Positions 35,092 to 46,401 of a DNA stretch of 64,000 nt are shown here, piece after piece. The position numbers and the translations under genes were made by a program. The notes under the pieces were generated by a model that searched no databases, was not told where the DNA came from, and saw nothing but the letters and a program-made list of their open reading frames with translations. The stretch's first letter is position 1, and the number at the start of each line of letters is the position of its first letter. The DNA is from Allacma fusca (lineage: Eukaryota; Arthropoda; Collembola; Symphypleona; Sminthuridae), in assembly GCA_947179485.1 (NCBI GenBank), contig OX359248.1, positions 56,058,386 to 56,122,385 of the forward strand. The letters are read 5' to 3'.

Positions 35092-36165
35092 ATTGTAGCT
35101 TTAATCATTCCAGGCGTAAAAGCAAAATCTCAGAATTAATCCCTATTTATATCAGTACCTTAATTCTCCATTAATTGTAAGCCAGATTATGGTAGATTCG
35201 GCGAATGAAATGGCAATGGACAGTTCGTTGCCAATAAAACCTCCGTTAAGTCCGACAATAATTGAAATACTGAAAACAGGAGAATAAGCGTACAATGAAG
35301 GATATTCAGCGTACACAGCGGCGCAGTCAACTGGATATTAAGATCATAGAGGACATGCTTATAAACCGAGAGTATTTGCAGTCGGTTTTACTTAAAAAAC
35401 TAAACTGACATTTTCGTGCACGGTGAATGTCTATTTATAATTTTTGTTTATACACTGCAATATATTAAAATAATATTCCTGTAATCTCAACTTTCAACTT
35501 TATGTACATATAATGGAAATGAACAGTCCAATTGCAATAATTTGTTGTGTCAACATAAGGTTTCGAAGGTATAATCAATGGTTCTCATGTACGTACGTGA
35601 GCTGTACAAGCATGTGAATGTTGTCTAAAAAATAAACTAGTTTCCGAAAATGTTTAACCTATAATTTGATGCTTCTTGTAACGAACGGTCCTGTAGGCCT
35701 CTAATTTAGCTTCATCAGTAGTCTAGCTTCATCGACTACTGGATAAACGGTTTACTGTTAAACGGAAGATTTTTTCCTAGGGATCATATTTATAGCTTAT
35801 GTTTAGAATTCAGGAAACCTTTTTAGGCCGATTTGAACGCCTTGCACCGCTATTCAGTGAAGTTTTACATATATTGCATAGTGTGACCTTTTTGCTGTGC
35901 ATAGTAGTGTGGTAGCTGTAGTGTAGAGTAACAATCATTTTTAGCTTGTGGCAAGTAGTGGCAGAGTAGAGTACATGTTATCTCTGAAAGTAAAGCTCTA
36001 CTGGAAAGTAGTGTAGCGGTAGTCTTGATTGTGAACAAAATAGAATACCAGTACAGTAGTTGTCAAAGACCATTTTTATTGGTAGTGTTGTTGTAACTAG
36101 TGGCATTCACCCTAAATAAGTTTTTAGAGTAGTGTGTGTAGTGGAAAATTGAATGGTCACCTCTG

Positions 36166-37840
36166 TCATGAAGTCAAGTGTTAAGGCTCAATTATTTGAA
36201 GTGTTTGAGCGCGAAACTGCTGAAATGATTGTAAAAGCAGTAAATAGCCTCTAAATAATGGGTACAAATAAAACTAACCGAATTTCTGTGAAAACTGAAA
36301 TTCAGTGCATATCATTTTGTCGTTTCGAATAAGCTCACAATGCTAAAAGGTAATACGGAGGGTGTAATTGACTTGCAAATCAGGCCATTATTTGACACAT
36401 TCAAAAAAAAAACGAATTTCGGTTCATTCCAAAAGTTGCTTGAGGTTTTATGAAAGGTTAAAATCAAAACAGCAAATCATAACAGTACAACTAAAATGAA
36501 CATAATATAGTAGATCAGGATAGAGGTTTACTTTTTAACTCAAGGATTATATTTTATTCGCAGTAACGTTTCGAGCTTTTACTCTTCGTCAGGCAAATGA
36601 TATACTAATAGTAACATTCAATATATTGCATATTACAATCAATAAAAATTCAACAATTGAAATTATTGATTTTTCGATTATCTAAAATCATCGTTACTGT
36701 TTTTGTAAAATATGAATTAGTTAGGCCATTTAAAAAAAAGGCTAAGATATCCCAGGGATTGCCACACCTGTCGAACTTTCGATTTCCTGAGGCTTCGATG
36801 TTTCCTTAACATGTGATGCTTAGTCCAGGAAATGCATTAGAATTGAAGAAATGGATGATTCGATTTCCGGTTCCAATTCTTACTTTATCATCACTTGATG
36901 CGTACTTCAATCCAGTAACTACCATATCATCCACACTATGTCCAGTCAGATTAAAACGTTGGGGAACACATGAGTCTGGTTTTTTATCATGTACATTTTT
37001 TAAGTCTTTATTAAGATATCAAACTGCTCAATACAAGGTACTGGTTTCCAGCAGTGGATACCATTGGCAATATAGTCAAGTCAGATGTACATAAACATAT
37101 ATAGAAATCAAAGCAGGATTGTAATCAAATTATGAATCATGATATAAACTAAGCAGTGGGCGCTTGTAGGAAGGTATTGTATTCACTATTTCGTGTATGT
37201 ACAATAATATAACATATTATACATTTGAAATAGTGTGGTTACTATTGAGGGCAAAAATCCCAAATTATTAAAAAATATTTGGGACTAGTTGTACTGCGGC
37301 ACGGTCCCAAAGAATGGAGCGTGATAAGGCCTTATGTTTACATCGAAGGCACTGCGCGTGTATTGCGTTACAGGAGCCTCCTCTCTTGATCTAATTTAGC
37401 AAGCAAGCAAGGCTTGAATGCTTGCTGTATGTACAAGTATATTTTCCACCCGTCCCTTACGTTGTGAATGAACCCTTATGTATGTATGTATAAAAAATGT
37501 CCGTGTCGGTTTTTTCCTGTTTTCACGGTGAGCACAATGTAATACGCGATATTTTAAAATTCCGATTCGTCGTTCATATAAAGCTTTACATTTTGCAGTA
37601 AAAAAATATGCAGATTACGTTGTGATTACCGTGAAAAAAATCCGTAATGAGAAAAAAATTTGATGTACTTTTTTAAAAAACCCGTTATTTTTATCCAACG
37701 TTGTCCGAAAAAAGCATGAAGCAACCCTAGGTTTCTATAACAATTAAACAACATGTCAAATATAAATGCTTGAGTTATTAAGGGTGGTAAAAATTATTGA
37801 AAATTTCGGGCTTTTGACTTCCCATTACGATTTTGCGACC
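36166..37840. other. No gene; carries a hammerhead-like motif
   Basis: Apart from the Penelope-type motif at 36567-36592 no feature was recognised. The open frame at 36813-37094 shows no family signature. Confidence 0.45.
36567..36592 (-). ncRNA. Minimal hammerhead-ribozyme-like motif (Penelope-like element)
   Basis: The minus strand carries CTGACGA, one unpaired A, the arm GAG, a short loop, the arm CTC, then GAAACG. This is the CUGANGA, helix II and GAAA order of a hammerhead core. The single extra base after the CUGANGA box is how I remember the motif in Penelope-like elements. It is on the same strand as the GIY-YIG fragment at 37850-38130 and downstream of it. Whether it still cleaves cannot be judged. 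Confidence 0.5.
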
Positions 37841-37849
37841 GCATTTTCT

Positions 37850-38130
37850 CCCGAAAATTGCCTTGATGTACATGTACATTTAGGTGTGTACATGCAAATA
37901 ATCAACGAGTTGGTGACATTTTCGTTGTCCGTTTTCAAAAAACAAACTCTCACCTTTCCTGCGTTCCGCAAATCTATCCCCAAGATGTATTTCCGTTTGC
38001 CCTACATATATTACGTCAGGGCATTTGTTGAATTTAATATCAAATATCAACGAATTTGACTCACATGGAAATTCTTGTTTTAGATGTATTGTCCTCTTCA
38101 CGTTTGTCACCGTAGATAGTTTCAAAGTAT
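37850..38130 (-). pseudogene. Penelope-like GIY-YIG endonuclease fragment
   Basis: The minus strand encodes FPCESNSLIFDIKFNKCPDV and then IYVGQTEIHLGDRFAERRKG, ending with HQLVDYLHVH. The order 'C-SNLIY-I-C--C', 'YVGQT--L-DR' and 'H' matches the GIY-YIG domain attached to Penelope-like reverse transcriptases, where Tyr, Gly and the Arg of the 'DRF' segment are catalytic. The first Gly-Ile-Tyr-equivalent is altered (LIFDI). No polymerase part is recognisable upstream. Confidence 0.6.
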
Positions 38131-38540
38131 GTTTGCACGTTTCGTTTATCTCTTTTCCATGGAAATGTGGCTGGTGGTTTTGGTATAGGTGTCTTGGTAA
38201 TGAAACTCAATATAATGGACAGAATTGGTTTGTCCCAGCAAAACTGATAAAACACTTTATAGGGAAAACTCGTTGTAAGGGAACATATTTTAAACTATGG
38301 TACAGTGGTTAAGTCATTGTATAAGGGATTTTTACAAAATATTTGCATTCTTTACCTTCACAATTGGGACTTCTCCCTTCTGCACCGCGGTTGGATTTAT
38401 ACTTGAGTAATGACAATGCCGGCAACTGTGAGCTGTAACCGGTAATACTGCCTAAATTATTTGGAATGACTACTGAAACCAGGAAAACGTGATTTTACAA
38501 TGTCCAGCACTTAACCTAAAACCATGAATTTTGATTAAAA

Positions 38541-39268
38541 ATGGTCAATAATTTCGATACAAATTGTTTGTACCCAGAAGATACCCAAGGTTTGCGGGTA
38601 CAATGTTTATGTGCCAATTTTGTACGTCGACCTGGACATGTACCCATATACTCGGGTACTACTTATACCGATAACGGGTGCTACTGTAAATGTGATTATA
38701 ATTACCGATGGATTCCAGCAAAACTTCTCTTCAACGGCGTGATCAATTCCTCTGTCAATTCTTCAAGAAATTTCTGTCTACTTAAAACCCAATTAGCTTG
38801 CGTTCCCACCACCGATTTTTATTTTTCATCTGAAACTACTAAGCAGTTGATTCCCACATAATCCATGTATTGCATGACAATGTTTACAGGCCAACGATTG
38901 GGTTCTCTATGACAAGTGTATTCGGGCACCATCTGGTCTACTGTATCGACCCCCTACATGAAGTAAAACAATTTGAAGTATTTATTAGACTTACGTTTAA
39001 ATTTTAGGTTGATAAAAGGCATCGATAAAACGATGCTTTACCCTTTTCTTGATTGTAAAAAAACTACTTCGACAATCGAGGAATCATGCTGTATGGACAA
39101 CACAAGAACAATTTGTTTCTCCCTTCCACGGTATGCTACTAGCATACAGTTATCTTTCCAAGCAAATTTGGTTTCATGCAGAGGAATGTTTGCATTGTAA
39201 ACAAGAACATACGGTATTTCCCTACGTTGCTTTCGTATTGTAAACACGCCAGTAATTTTGCGGCTCAT
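38541..39268 (-). pseudogene. piggyBac transposase, C-terminal half, broken
   Basis: From 39268 leftward the minus strand reads RKITGVFTIRKQRREIPYVL, then HETKFAWKDNCMLVAYRGRE and KQIVLVLSIQHD. After a non-coding gap of about 90 bp it resumes at 38955 with GVDTVDQMVPEYTCHREPNR and WPVNIVMQYMDYVGINC, reaching LSRQKFLEELTEELI. The DDE core and the GVD--DQM...RWP block are those of piggyBac transposases, which excise precisely at TTAA. TTAA-flanked ends were not found, and the cysteine-rich tail is not clear. Confidence 0.8.
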
Positions 39269-39401
39269 AAGCTCTTCTGTTGCTACGCGAGAGTCAAAAA
39301 ATTGTCGGTCAAGACTTACCCCCTAGATCCTTCAAAGGGTTGAACCATGTCGTGAAGAACCTGTTTTCCTTGCTGTATCACTACAGCATCACCAACCTTA
39401 G

Positions 39402-39994
39402 CTTATTACCGCCCGTATCCTTTAGAGCCGTCCGTGTAAGCCAGTATGTCCTCCGGATGGTCCACGGATAAATCCCTGTTCGATTCCTCGCGACTCCTGA
39501 TGTATACCTCGTATTGCCTCTCCACATTGACCCTGATGTCATCACATGGCTTTTCCAGCTCTGGTGTCATCCACATGTCGCCACGTGTGTCCATTGTAGT
39601 ACCAGTGCCCATTTCTTCTTAATCTCTGTCTAGCCATTAAAGCTGACCCTTCTAGGTGCAGCCATAATGGTAGCAGACCTGTTAAGCAGTCCACAGCCGT
39701 GCCCGAGGTACTATTCAGTTCCCCAGTAATCATTAGCTCTGCACATCTCTGTAGCGTGTTCAGTTTGCTTCTGAAACTGCCCACGCTTAAAGTGGTAACC
39801 CATACCACTATCGCATATTCAATGACCGGTCTGGCCAACGCCCTGTATACCCAGAACATTTGGTGCGGCCTTAGTCCCCATACTTTGCTCACCATCCTCC
39901 GACAATTTGCCATACTACCATAGTGTATAGATTGTAATAGTGTACTCACTCTCTGCATAAGCTCAGCACAATTTGAAGCTTGTTGGCTTAACAT
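39402..39994 (-). pseudogene. LINE reverse transcriptase C-terminus and RNase H start
   Basis: Minus-strand frames give WGLRPHQMFWVYRALARPV, IEYAIVVW, LNTLQRCAELMITGEL and PLWLHLEGSALMARQRL, the thumb region of Jockey/I-superfamily non-LTR polymerases. A second frame ends LAYTDGSKGYG, the first catalytic-Asp motif of RNase H. A trailing RNase H is found in I/LOA/R1-like clades. The start (about residue 10-25) overlaps in content with the end of the fragment at 41047, so the two may be separate LINE copies. Confidence 0.8.
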
Positions 39995-40112
39995 TCCGCA
40001 TACAGCGCTTCAGGCGTCTTTCGCTTGGCTTTCAGTTCTCAACATGTGCTTTATTACGAGTCCTGGAGTTTTTAATATTAAAATGTGTAATTAAGTTTTT
40101 AAAGAAAATAAA

Positions 40113-41042
40113 ATGGTGTCGTGTTTTGTTGTGGGGTGTTCTTCGGGTTATAACGGAACAAAAACACATCTCTTTAGAGCACCAAAACAAGCTGATAAGT
40201 TGACATAGCTTAAAAATATCCCCAAAAGAGAAACTCCTTTGGACTTCAAAAAGTCTGTCTGTTATTTACATTTCGAGGAATCCAGCATAATAAAAAGTGG
40301 AGAGTTTATTAAAATAAACGGAGAAAAGGTGAAATTACCATCACGACCCAGGTGGATATTGAAGCCGGACGCAATTCCAACTCGATTCTCAAACCTGCAA
40401 CTGCCATCTTATTATGACAAGCCGGAAAAAAGGAAGTCCCCGAAGAAAAGGTTATTCGCGGAAATTAAAATGCAAAGGATAGAAACCGAAGAGGAGTTAA
40501 AGAGTACACCATTCAGCGAACTCAAAACGGACCCTTCTGTAATAAAACTCCCGTCCGGTTTGTGGACAGTACAGACAGAAGATTCTGGTTTGATTATCCT
40601 CACCATTACCGACTTGGAAGAATTAATCGAAAGAGTCAATGATATGAACATCTGCGTGGGAGCTTCTGGATTTTCAGATTTAGGAATTGTGACGGGAACT
40701 TGCATCGTCAATGACCATTTATTTTCGCAGAATTGTGAGATACTCAGTGCAATTACAAAATGTAAACAGTGTCAAAATCAAACGTTTCTATTAGTCTTTA
40801 TGTATGTACATTTGTATGCATTCATGCTGAATATTTTTATGAAGTATTTTTATACTTGGAAATCATACCTGAGAAAAAATAAAGAATTCTATGCAAGACA
40901 TTCCAAAATTTCATTAAAAAATTTTGATATTTGTATGTTTTTAGTAGCTTTCAAACGTGTCATCACTGTGATGCTAGCGAAAAACGCTCGCAGCGCCACT
41001 CTGAGAAAGTTAAGTGGCGAGTCCCACCATTGCATATGCTAG
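40113..41042 (+). pseudogene. THAP-domain protein with a premature stop, transposon-related
   Basis: The frame opens MVSCFVVGCSSGYNGTKTHL with C-x4-C and reaches an in-frame TAG at 40206-40208. It then continues open for 278 codons: LKNIPKRETPLDFKKSVCYL, H (giving C-x2-H), and DAIPTRF in place of the AVPTIF box. This completes the C2CH THAP zinc finger used by P-element-type transposases and derived host proteins to bind DNA. The stop sits where THAP domains carry their invariant tryptophan, and TGG to TAG is one transition. No transposase core follows. Imperfect inverted repeats (GCGCT...TTTCGCT) at about 40005-40030 and 40975-41000 suggest element ends. Both flanks are LINE sequence. Confidence 0.75.
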
Positions 41043-41046
41043 TGAC

Positions 41047-41763
41047 TTCACTATTGAAATCTATACACTATGATACTACGTACTCTCTTGGTTATCCTGG
41101 AAAGATAATGCTCTTTCCATCTCAGCCCTTTTCCCAGTATTAAACCCAGGTATGCAACTTTTGGCGCGTAGCGCAGGCGTCTCTCCCTTTTAATGGTCCT
41201 GATTCCAAACTTCCTTCTCCGCGTAAACATAACCAACTGTCTCTTCGTAACATTCAGTCGTAAACAAATGCCCGGGCACTAGTCTCCTATGATACCGAGC
41301 GCCCCGTCCACTGTGTCTATGACCGCATACTCATCAATACGTCTTGCAAGTACCGCTACATCATCCGCAAAAGGCCTGACTTAACAGTCCACTTGTCATG
41401 CGCAGCCTTCCAATCAAAACATCAATAACTAGATTCCATAACACGGGTGACAGTACTCCCCTTGTGGGCACCCCCTAGTTACCTTCCTATACACTTTCTC
41501 ACATTGACGTTCCGAGTAGACTGCCCTACTCCATAACTCAAATCTCCTCAGGGCTCCTTTAAAAGCCTCCAGTAGGAGATTGTTAAAGGTGCCCTCAATG
41601 TCTACAAATAGCCCCAGTGCAAATTGTTTTGCATTAAGTGCTTTTCAATCTCATTTACTATTCTGTACAGGGCCGCTTCTGTTGAGCTGTCCCTCATGTA
41701 TGCAAATTGATGGTTCTCCCTGAGTTTTTGCATCATTTGATGAGTCATCAGGAGTGTATCCAC
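41047..41763 (-). pseudogene. LINE reverse transcriptase, central part
   Basis: The minus strand continues the polymerase frame after WA10: VDTLLMTHQMMQKLRENHQF, AYMRDSSTEAAL, then a frameshifted GCPQG-like stretch. FADDVAVL, the catalytic Asp-Asp motif, lies at about 41348-41377. KVAYLGLILGKGLRWKEHYL follows at the end. This is an I/LOA/R1-like order. The duplicated GTATCCAC at 41756-41763 and 45073-45080 shows that it was contiguous with 45073-46173 before WA10 inserted. Confidence 0.85.
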
Positions 41764-42967
41764 CATTGCTCGGACTGTGTACGGGTAATACTCGGGTAAA
41801 TGGGTACGGTTACGGGTATGGGTACTACCCGGGAACAGAAGTTTCGTACTCGCAAGTACGCGGGTACTACCTGGGTACTCTGGATTTTAGACAATAAAGA
41901 GGGTACATATACGGGTCAGGGTATGGGTACTCACTCAATGACAATCAGGTAGTAACCAATAGTTGCGGGTACCACTATGCAAAATACCTGTACCGTGGAT
42001 GCTGTACCCGATTATTTTTGGCTACTTCAAGGATTCCTCCTGGGATGGATTACTACGGCTAACAATAAGATCTGTCAACCGTGGAGTTGCTTATTTCTTT
42101 GTGTACAGACACTTGCGTTAGTAACAGAGCCAATTGGTTTCGTCTCATTTATGATTACCTGGTAAAGTTGCAATCTAACACTTCTAGTAATTCTTCCCAG
42201 GAATCTAAAAAAGAAATAGAGCGTAAAATCAGTCAAAGCGTCTGTTTATCCACTTAAACAGTGAAGCTCATCAAAGGACTATTTCAAGGGCAGGTTCTTT
42301 AGATTCAATTTGATTAGCTTCATTGGGAGCGTAACATTACAATCATTTAAAGACGTATTACGAGATTAGTTCGGAATAAATATACATTTATTAGCAGATC
42401 CGTTTCTTAATGTCACAAATACCCAGGATTGGCCATTTGAAAACACCATAGCATTATGTCCATTGTCTAGGCAATTTGAGAATTTTCATTCCTGACACTT
42501 TGAGTATGTATTGCAGTGAATATTTAAAAAAATTTAGAATGGGAAATATCATTCCTTGCAGGCAATATTTATAATTCAGTCCCTTATTGTCCGTATATTG
42601 TTGATACTTTTGGTGTTAAAAAAGGAGGCATCTGAACTTTGCTTTCAAAACTTTCATAGGGATGAATTTGAGTCTTATTTCGCCTGCTCTGATCGAAAAT
42701 TTCTGTCTCGGGGTCCATAAATGTGAGAGACAGTTTTTGAATGTGTTTTATAAAGCTGTAATTAGGGGTGAGTATCTCGTTGGTTTTAAAATTCTCGTTT
42801 GTCTCGTTCTCGTTTCTGTAAACAAATACGAGAACGAGACGGCCAAAACATGGGTTTTTTGTTAAAATATATGCAACTTAATTGTAGCCTGCACAAATTC
42901 TGGTAAAAGAACGTAGAAATTTATATAATTTCACTTATCAAACCAATCTCAAGAGGCAAAATATATA

Positions 42968-43919
42968 CTGTCGAGTCAAGCCAGGCTGATACTTTACCAA
43001 TTAAGGACAGGTGTGTTACGCACGCCTAGGAATGGGACTGTTCCGGAATGTTCCAGGATTTCTTGGAATGGTCTGGTCCTTGAGCCTGGACCAGACCATT
43101 TGATCTGTTCTCCGTGTAGGACCAGGACCATATGGTCTTTTAGACTGTAGGACCGGAACCATCTGGTCCGTACAAATTGCTGGAACAGGAACATATGTTC
43201 TGTTCCTAAAAATAACATGGACCAGACCGGAACAGAACAGACCAGACCACTAGGACCGAATAGGTTTATAATATGATCACAACACGCAAGCATTTGACAA
43301 TTTAGATACTGTTTTGAATAATCGATCGTATCATGCTGTACAATCTAGCAATGCTATTCTATTCGCGGGAATTGGAAATACTTAATGGTCATCTATTGAA
43401 TCTGGTCCGACCAGTTGAAATACATGCTGGAACGTTCCAAATGGTCTGGGCCAAACAAAGGACCAAACATTCTGGTCTGTTCTTTGAGCTGGACCAGGTT
43501 TAATTGGTCTATCAAGGTTCTTGGACCAGGTACATTTGGTCCTTTCGTAACCAGGGAACAGACCGGAACAGACCATGGAACAGACCAGAACGGACCAAAA
43601 TTTCTGGTCCGGACCAGAACAGTCCCATTCCTACGCACGCCTCTCTTGCCTCCGATAGGCTTATGCTAGTTACCATAGAGTGACTGTAAACCATCGTTTA
43701 CTTGTCAACCATAGATTGACTCTGTATTTGTAATGAGTGAGTGAACCATCGAGCTTCAATTTCGTAATCATGTTGCAAGATATTTACATTGCATATGCAT
43801 ACATCCTTTTATTTCGCGCTGAAACGCATGAAAAATTATCGGCCAATCGCAGGCAAGAGAGGCGTGCGTAACACACCTGTCCTTAATTGGTAAAGTATCA
43901 GCCTGGCTTGACTCGACAG
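42968..43919. mobile_element. TA-target MITE, copy 2, inside WA11
   Basis: Begins CTGTCGAGTCAAGCCAGGC and ends with its complement, bordered by TA (42966-42967 and 43920-43921). It is nearly identical to 6065-6401 once the internal WA12 insertion (43027-43633) is set aside, for example the shared ACTTTACCAATTAAGGACAG and GCATGAAAAATTATCGGCCA segments. Confidence 0.9.
43027..43633. mobile_element. WA12: hAT-type word-array element inside the MITE
   Basis: Ends TAGGAATGGGACTGTTC in both orientations, with perfect 8-bp duplications CGCACGCC at 43019-43026 and 43634-43641. The uninterrupted target is present in the sister MITE at 6065-6401, which confirms the insertion boundary directly. Words GGTCTGGTCC and TGGAACAGGAAC; the first is shared with WA7. 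Confidence 0.97.
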
Positions 43920-45072
43920 TACATATATTTGGGTTTGGACCATAAAATTTGAAAACATGAAAACATTGAAACAAGTAAATGAAGGCCTCCTGTAATAATA
44001 GCTAGAACCAAGAGTTGCTAAACGTCTCAATTGGCCAAATGGTATAGTAAAACACCTCATTTTCCCCACTCATATTGGCTTAAAAAAGATTTAATTGCAA
44101 ACGACATTCTCGGTAAATAAAGCAAGATGTCTAGTACAGTCTCGTTGTTGCAAAAAGAACGAGACAAACGAGATTCTCGTCTCGTTGGCTCGTTATGCTC
44201 ACCCCTAGCTGTAATATAAAATAAATATTCAATCTTGCCTGCCACATTTATTTCCTGAAACCGCAATATTTTACTTGGAAAAATTATGATCAACTCGAAT
44301 GGGTCCGTAAAACATTTTCTATACAGTGTTAAAATATATTTTTTGTAAATACGTTATATCGTTGATGGAAAACTGGCATGATTAGGAAATTCTACTTTCC
44401 TCCTGTACTTTACTAACCTTGCGTCCAATTTAAAAGGTAATGCCAACAGGTCTTACCGTCGGACTCTTTTTAAAAGACTTTTGAGAAAACGATTAGCCGG
44501 GAACAAAATTGTTTCATGTTCTCGAAGTTGAAAAGCAAGATGTGGAGAGTTTACTATTAAAGAATTCATCTCAATTGTTTATCCTTACACCATACAAGAC
44601 TTGTTCAGTGACCAATTCGCGAGAACACATTTCATTTCATTCAGCAAGTTATTATTTTGGTGTAGTAGCATTTGAATTTCGCCAGTGTTTATTAAAAATA
44701 AATCAATTCAAAAAAATTTGAAAAAATTCACAAAATCACGCACATTTTTAATGCAGGTCAAAAAATTGACATTAAAAATTTTCAGCTGGGCAGGCAAATG
44801 TCGACGGGGGTTTTAAACAGGCCAAACTTTTAGTTCCCGAGTAATACCCGGGTACAAACAAGAGGTACTCGGGTACAGGTACAGATTTTGGGCACTTTAC
44901 GGGTACGGGTAAATTGCGGGTACGGGTACTACATTGTAGTTTCAGGTACGGGTACTGAAATAATTTATCCAGTTACTCGGGTATGGGTACGGGTATAGGT
45001 ACATCATTTTGTCGTACCCGATATTCGGGTATGGGTACGGATACACGGTTGCTGTACCCAGTCCGAGCACCG

Positions 45073-46173
45073 GTATCCACAAGCTTCTCCATTCCTTTCA
45101 GTTGAAACGAGGTTAGCGACACCGGTCTTCAGGCGGAGGCCATGCTGTAGTCTTTCTTGCCTAGCTTTGGCACAAAGATCACTCTCGCTCCCCGCATGTG
45201 TTCCGTACATAGCCAAGTTGTAGACATGCCCAATAAATTGCTGCAAGGTAGTCCGCTAATAAGCTGCACAGGATGGATCCCGTCTGGTCCCGGGGCCTTC
45301 AATGGTCTAAAGGTGTCCAGTGCTTTCGTCACCGTACTCGCTGTTATCCATGGCCCCGTCTCCGGAAGGTAGCCACAACTCCTTCGTATATTCGTCTCTT
45401 AATAATTCTCATCTGAGGGGAAATTGACCTCCAAAAGCATCTCACGTATACCTTTGGGTTCAACTAAATCGTCCCTACCCGGTACTTGGAATCCATTTGG
45501 ATGTCTGGGCCCCACATTCTTCAAAACTTTGCTTACTCTGGCAACCGTCGGTAGTTGTTCGTCTGGTTGTTCCTTCCCCTCTGGTGTCCATTCCTGGTTT
45601 CGCATCTGACCTTTATAAATTCGGCCGTGCTGCGGTCCCGACATGCCACCTTAAATCTGCCCTCATATAATTTCGTACCCTTCAGTCTCCAGACCCGACT
45701 CTCCTTCCACTCAGCGTCCAGGATGCCATCCAACCCCTCTTTCAGCTTATCGGCCGCATTCCAATTTACGTTTTCCAGCGGATACTCCCGCTGTGTGACC
45801 AACACTGGTATCGGGGTCCTCGTCCTCCCTTATGTCCGTCTCCTCTGTTTCTTTGCCTTGGCCTTGTGCATTGGGCTGCTCGTGCCTGCTGTTGACACAG
45901 AGCCCCTACTCCTCTTCTTTACGGAAGTCTTTGGATCACTTGAGCCAAACCACTATGTTTCCCACGTAATATGCCGCTACTGACATTTCTTCTTACTTTA
46001 CATTTTCTTTGACACTCATGCCCTACCTCTCGCATAACCTGAGATATTTCTCGGATTGATTTAATAAACTCAGGAAGCCAGATAGTAGCCCCTATTCCCA
46101 TTTCCATATCTGACTCGGTGCCGGTTCCGACCTCCACTCCTGCTACAGGAGTTTCCTCGCTCGACCCGTTCAC
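45073..46173 (-). pseudogene. LINE 5' part: upstream domain and polymerase N-terminus
   Basis: Overlapping minus frames run from MNGSSEETPVAGVEV (46173) through a poorly conserved region (WRLKGTKLYEGRFKVACRDR). Next is GIREMLLEVNFPSDE, the hydrophobic-FP segment before the polymerase, then FRPLKAPGPDGIHPVQLI, VIFVPKLGKKDYSMASA, a stop, and RPVSLTSFQLKGMEKLVDT. The blocks K-APGPDGI, IPK-GK-DY and RP-SLTSF are those of I/LOA/R1-like reverse transcriptases. The frame is cut at the WA10 site and resumes at 41763. No apurinic endonuclease domain was recognised, so the 5' part is decayed. Confidence 0.85.
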
Positions 46174-46401
46174 TTAATATCACCTCCCTACTGTATAATA
46201 CTTTGGCATACCAGTAAGCCATTTAGCCTTTACGGTGCGCGCTCAGGAGAGAGAGCGAAGATTTTAGATCCTTCCGTCTTTAAATTATTGTATAGTGATA
46301 GTAATAGTCTGGAATTGGGGAGCACCTGAACGGCTATGCTTTCTGCTGTTGTGTTCATTTAAAGCTTGGCGCGCTATTTCACTATTTAGCAGCCCTATAT
46401 G

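Larger units (their letters stand above)
31324..36165. mobile_element. WA5: outer hAT-type element holding four others
   Basis: Ends CAGAGATGGCCA and the complement of CAGAGGTGACCA, with perfect 8-bp duplications TCATGAAG at 31316-31323 and 36166-36173. The word GTAGTGGTAGTGG fills about 31330-31620 and 35880-36160. The 4.8-kb span is mostly later insertions: WA6 (with WA7 inside) and WA8 (with WA9 inside). Without them WA5 would be about 1.5 kb. Confidence 0.93.
42763..44207. mobile_element. WA11: hAT-type word-array element inside WA10
   Basis: Ends TAGGGGTGAGTA and the complement of TAGGGGTGAGCA, with perfect 8-bp duplications GCTGTAAT at 42755-42762 and 44208-44215. Words CTCGTTCTCGT and ACGAGAACGAGAC. 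Most of its length is the inserted TA MITE. Confidence 0.95.
41764..45072. mobile_element. WA10: hAT-type word-array element inside a LINE
   Basis: Ends CATTGCTCGGACTG and the complement of CGGTGCTCGGACTG, with perfect 8-bp duplications GTATCCAC at 41756-41763 and 45073-45080. Words CGGGTACGGGTA and ACTCGGGTA fill 41785-42000 and 44830-45060. It contains WA11, the second TA MITE and WA12. The remaining interior (42000-42760, 44216-44820) shows no recognisable transposase. Confidence 0.93.

Noticed and set aside
40003..41003. Exact ends of the THAP element
   Set aside because: The GCGCT...TTTCGCT inverted repeats are imperfect and no target duplication was found, so no mobile-element boundary is claimed.
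39542..41236. Treating the LINE pieces at 39402-39994 and 41047-41763 as one copy split only by the THAP insert
   Set aside because: Both pieces include the same ~15-residue polymerase segment with different sequence, so they do not rejoin cleanly. They may be two copies.
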